A DNA stretch of 64,000 nt. Source: Lacibacter luteus. GTDB taxonomy: Bacteria > Bacteroidota > Bacteroidia > Chitinophagales > Chitinophagaceae. Below the pieces are notes generated by a model. That model saw nothing but the letters and a program-made list of their open reading frames with translations, was not told the origin of the DNA and ran no database searches. The stretch is taken from positions 304,558-368,557 of the forward strand of contig NZ_SDHW01000006.1 in the NCBI RefSeq assembly GCF_004118265.1, read 5' to 3'. The translations under genes were made by a program, and so were the position numbers. Shown piece after piece: positions 61,767-64,000 of the stretch. The number at the start of each line of letters is the position of its first letter. Within the stretch, counting starts at the first letter, position 1.

Positions 61767-63184
61767 CTATCTAATAATTACCGCACCCCCAGTACTTCCG
61801 ATAGAGTCAATATCTCTATCACGAATTGGCGAACTCCAATCGAAACCTAATCTTTCCGAACCATGAAGTCGTTTTTTTAGTTCCTCAACATCACCCGCAC
61901 CTAATATATGAGCTAGGCGTATTGCGTGTGAATAATCTACAGCGTCTTTAATAAATTCAGGGACATGAGATAAATAAACAACACTGCGTGGATACCACAT
62001 TCCTCGAAATTCACCTTTAGTTTTTCCGGTTCCAAACAAGAAAAGAAAGAAATCGATTTCCATAAATTCGCGAATAGGTGACACTGATGCTAAATCACCC
62101 TCCGAATGTCGGCTATTTAAAAGATCAGCATGTAAAGATTTCCGTCTTGTTTTTTTACCTTCTTCTTCAACCAGATCCATATAATTCGAAAGATTAGTCC
62201 ATGACTTTTTCGAGGCGTCCTGTTGACGTCCTGTTGGACTAAGACGGAGAACTCCACTTAAAATTTCATGAAGTAAGTCCCATTTTCCTCTCTAAAAAAA
62301 GGGTTAATAAATATTGTAAAAAATTCATGACCAATAAACTTATAGAACTCACCATCTGCCCTTGAGGTCCTACCTGTAGCATTTGCTGGTGGGTCGTATT
62401 TCTCAAGTAAACGAGCAAACCATTGGAATATTTCTTTCGCACTATCATTATCGTTCATAAGAGAAACAGTTTCTGCCAGTCGCGCAAAAGCTGCTGCAAT
62501 ATCTTTTGTTTCTGATATAGCATGGATAATCCCCTCTGCTGTACCTCCATCACGATGCATTACTGGCTCAACTACTTCAAGCTGTTTTAAAACTTGACCA
62601 AGATATTTTCGAAGAGAAATAATCTTGTTTGATGGATTCTGCTCAATAATTTCTGTTATTGGAATTATTGGAGAAGCTACTTCAGAGGGAATACTAGTAA
62701 AACCAGCAATCAGAGCGTCCTTAAAATTTTTAATTAGCGTAGCCTTCGTTGTTGATCTATCTTTTTCACCTTCTTTTGCTTCATAAAGAATACATCGCTT
62801 CATCTTCAAATCAAATGGTAAATCTTTAATGTCTCCGTATGCAGTATTAAATACCAAAACCAACGCTTCATGCCCCTTAGCTTTCAATGCATAACCAAGC
62901 TCAACCATAACGTTAGGATTTGGAATAAAACGATTTTCATTATTGGCGACAAATGAAATATCAGCAACAAACAGATCGGCAGCAGATATCTTACTGAAAA
63001 TAGCAAGGCTAATATCAGGAGCGCCTGCCATACCTTGTGTATCTCTATCAATTACAGGATCAACACCAATACTTTCATCTTGAGCTATCTGTTTAGCAGC
63101 ATCTTTTAAGGCATTTTCAATGAAACTACGATTAGTAGCATTAGGTAAGTCTGACTGCCATGAGTAAAAAACTGTTCTTTTCAT
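61767..63184 (-). pseudogene. TIR-like effector gene broken by a one-base deletion
   Basis: The N-terminal 300 residues carry a TIR-like fold: RTVFYSWQSDLPNATNRSFI, VIDRDTQGMAGAPDISLAIF, and PNPNVMVELGYALKAKG with the conserved Glu that such domains use to hydrolyse NAD. The frame ends at 62258 (FMKF, stop). One extra base in the A-run opposite 62283-62286 restores a continuous frame (REEKWDLLHEILSG) that runs to 61767 through RGMWYPRSVVYLSHVPEFIK, for 472 residues in all; the downstream part has no start codon of its own in the connecting stretch. As written the effector would lack its C-terminal third. It may be a real loss or a missing base in the assembly. Confidence 0.7.
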
Positions 63185-63260
63185 ACTTGTTAGTATCTAC
63201 TAAACGAGCGCTGCTGTTAATAGTCGATTCAATAATCTTCTGACCCTGAATTTGCTCGAT

Positions 63261-63635
63261 CTACTCACACCCCCATCCATCACCATCTCTATCAAGGTCA
63301 TACTCATCATACCCAAGCACTTGTACTGTCCCTGTGTAGTACGGACCATTCCCTGATCCTCCTGAACAGTCGTAATCACTCGCATTTGGATTCAAGCATC
63401 CTGAGTAATTTTCATTACACTCTCTTGTTGATTTTGAAACTGGTACTACTTTCTTTATCTGAGTGTCTTGTATTGTTTTGATGGTTTCAATCTGAGGTGT
63501 AGCCGGTACAACTGCTGGCTGTATGGTCTGTGTTGGCTCAGATGACATAGCGGCCGTAACAAGACCCACAAACCCTAGTGGGATGAGCTATCGTTTCTTC
63601 TTATACCAAAGTCTTTGAGGTGTTGTAGGTTCCAT
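63261..63635 (-). pseudogene. Excalibur-domain membrane protein gene with an internal stop
   Basis: The frame begins with ATG at 63635 (MEPTTPQRLWYKKKR), then has TAG at 63588-63590, then continues without a break as a membrane helix (LIPLGFVGLVTAAM) and a long soluble region ending in an Excalibur calcium-binding domain (ECNENYSGCLNPNASDYDCS ... DLDRDGDGWGCE). Replacing the TAG by a sense codon such as TGG restores a 124-residue protein. Downstream of the stop a GTG or ATG could allow translation of the C-terminal part (63569 or later). Role unknown; such proteins are secreted or membrane-bound. Confidence 0.65.
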
Positions 63636-63738
63636 ACTGTATGGAAGCCATACTACCTTTTTGGAAGGTGAAGTCAATTATTTCATACCCAGTTGACAAA
63701 CCCCTTCCAGTGTTAGAGTATCAAGAAAACACAAAACT

Positions 63739-63894
63739 ATGTCACTACTTAAAATTGAAGGCTTCGACAAAAGTTCATCTCCACAAATCATCGTTAATGG
63801 CAGCCCTCTCAAACACAGTACTCTTAACACACTGTATGGTATTGGAGGAGACAAATTTGGTTGGGGGTATACCTGGAAAATCCACTCAAATTGA
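63739..63894 (+). pseudogene. 5' remnant of a gene cut by the insertion sequence
   Basis: An ATG at 63739 opens 51 codons (MSLLKIEGFDKSSSPQIIVN ... FGWGYTWKIHSN) whose stop TGA (63892-63894) is the first triplet of the IS end. The protein pattern is ordinary and polar and has no family I recognise. The rest of the gene should reappear after the IS, outside the window. Confidence 0.5.
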
Positions 63895-64000
63895 CCCCCT
63901 GCTACCGGCTTAATGTGACCCCCATTCGCCAGACCAATGTGACCCCCTGCGGCCATTTCAAACTGACCCCCTGAAGTTGATAAAAAGATTAGTTGTTTTT
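63892..64000. mobile_element. Left end of an IS21-like insertion sequence
   Basis: Four TGACCCCC units at 63892-63899, about 63915, 63940 and 63964 are spaced by about 24 bases, as in the repeated terminal sequences of IS21-type elements of Bacteroidota. The rest of the element (istA/istB) would follow outside the window. Confidence 0.7.

Noticed and set aside
62258..62290. Programmed -1 frameshift joining the TIR-like gene to the following frame
   Set aside because: The bases before the stop (ATG AAA TTT TAA) do not form a canonical slippery heptamer and no downstream stem was seen; a one-base deletion in the A-run explains the data better.
1..64000. CRISPR arrays, rRNA and tRNA genes
   Set aside because: No regularly spaced repeats with unique spacers and no rRNA or tRNA-like stretch were seen on reading the window; a tRNAscan or CRISPR search could still find a divergent one.

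Overview
The window looks like a chromosome segment of a Bacteroidota bacterium, most likely of the Chitinophagaceae. The reasons are a menG/ubiE gene overlapping a PorT gene of the type IX secretion machinery, promoters of the TTG-N20-TAnnTTTG type, DUF6443/RHS proteins, and a low-GC host with few Shine-Dalgarno sites. The species cannot be named from sequence alone.

Positions 1 to about 20,605 are ordinary core genome: alanine dehydrogenase (cut by the window edge), TsaE, a Cu+ P-type ATPase, a broken four-helix-bundle gene, RecQ, a HerA-like ATPase, small lipoproteins, a GroES-like protein, an OmpR-type regulator, EngB, MenG/UbiE, PorT, an outer-membrane barrel, dihydroorotase, a MutS-like ATPase, several membrane proteins and the first two thirds of comM.

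At about 20,605 comM stops dead inside its conserved NPCPCG motif. From there to the end of the window (more than 43 kb) the DNA is a mobile element that carries a large serine recombinase at its left edge. Its right end is not in the window. Behind the recombinase lie an SSB and small element genes, then a series of cargo modules. (i) 25.3-36.9 kb: small membrane proteins, a trypsin-like protease fused to a NUC nuclease with three upstream/downstream partners, a 7TM protein/histidine kinase/NarL-type regulator operon, and a three-gene set ending in a beta-propeller. A ~110-bp sequence is repeated at both ends of this module. (ii) 37.2-48.9 kb: a polymorphic RHS toxin operon (outer-membrane carrier, giant YD-type partner, small secreted protein, RHS toxin, probable immunity protein). 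(iii) 49.2-57.2 kb: a lipoprotein, an XRE regulator, two unknown genes, two TraD/TraG-type coupling ATPases (one with a nuclease-like tail) and an ECF sigma factor. (iv) 57.3-59.8 kb: a compact ubiquitin-like conjugation operon (Ubl, E2, JAB-E1 fusion, zinc-binding protein). (v) 59.9-60.8 kb: a PemK/MazF toxin facing a compact pseudoknotted RNA with its own sigma70-like promoter and terminator. (vi) 61.2-63.6 kb: a TIR-like gene broken by a one-base shift, a coiled-coil partner and an Excalibur-domain gene with an internal stop. The window ends in the left end of an IS21-like insertion sequence that cuts off a small gene.

Taken together the second half is a recombinase-mobilised island loaded with conflict systems. 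The most interesting pieces are the Ubl operon, the pseudoknot RNA next to PemK, the protease-nuclease module and the repeated boundary sequence. Four genes in the window are interrupted by a single-base change; two of these are one-base losses in short homopolymers, so assembly error should be kept in mind.
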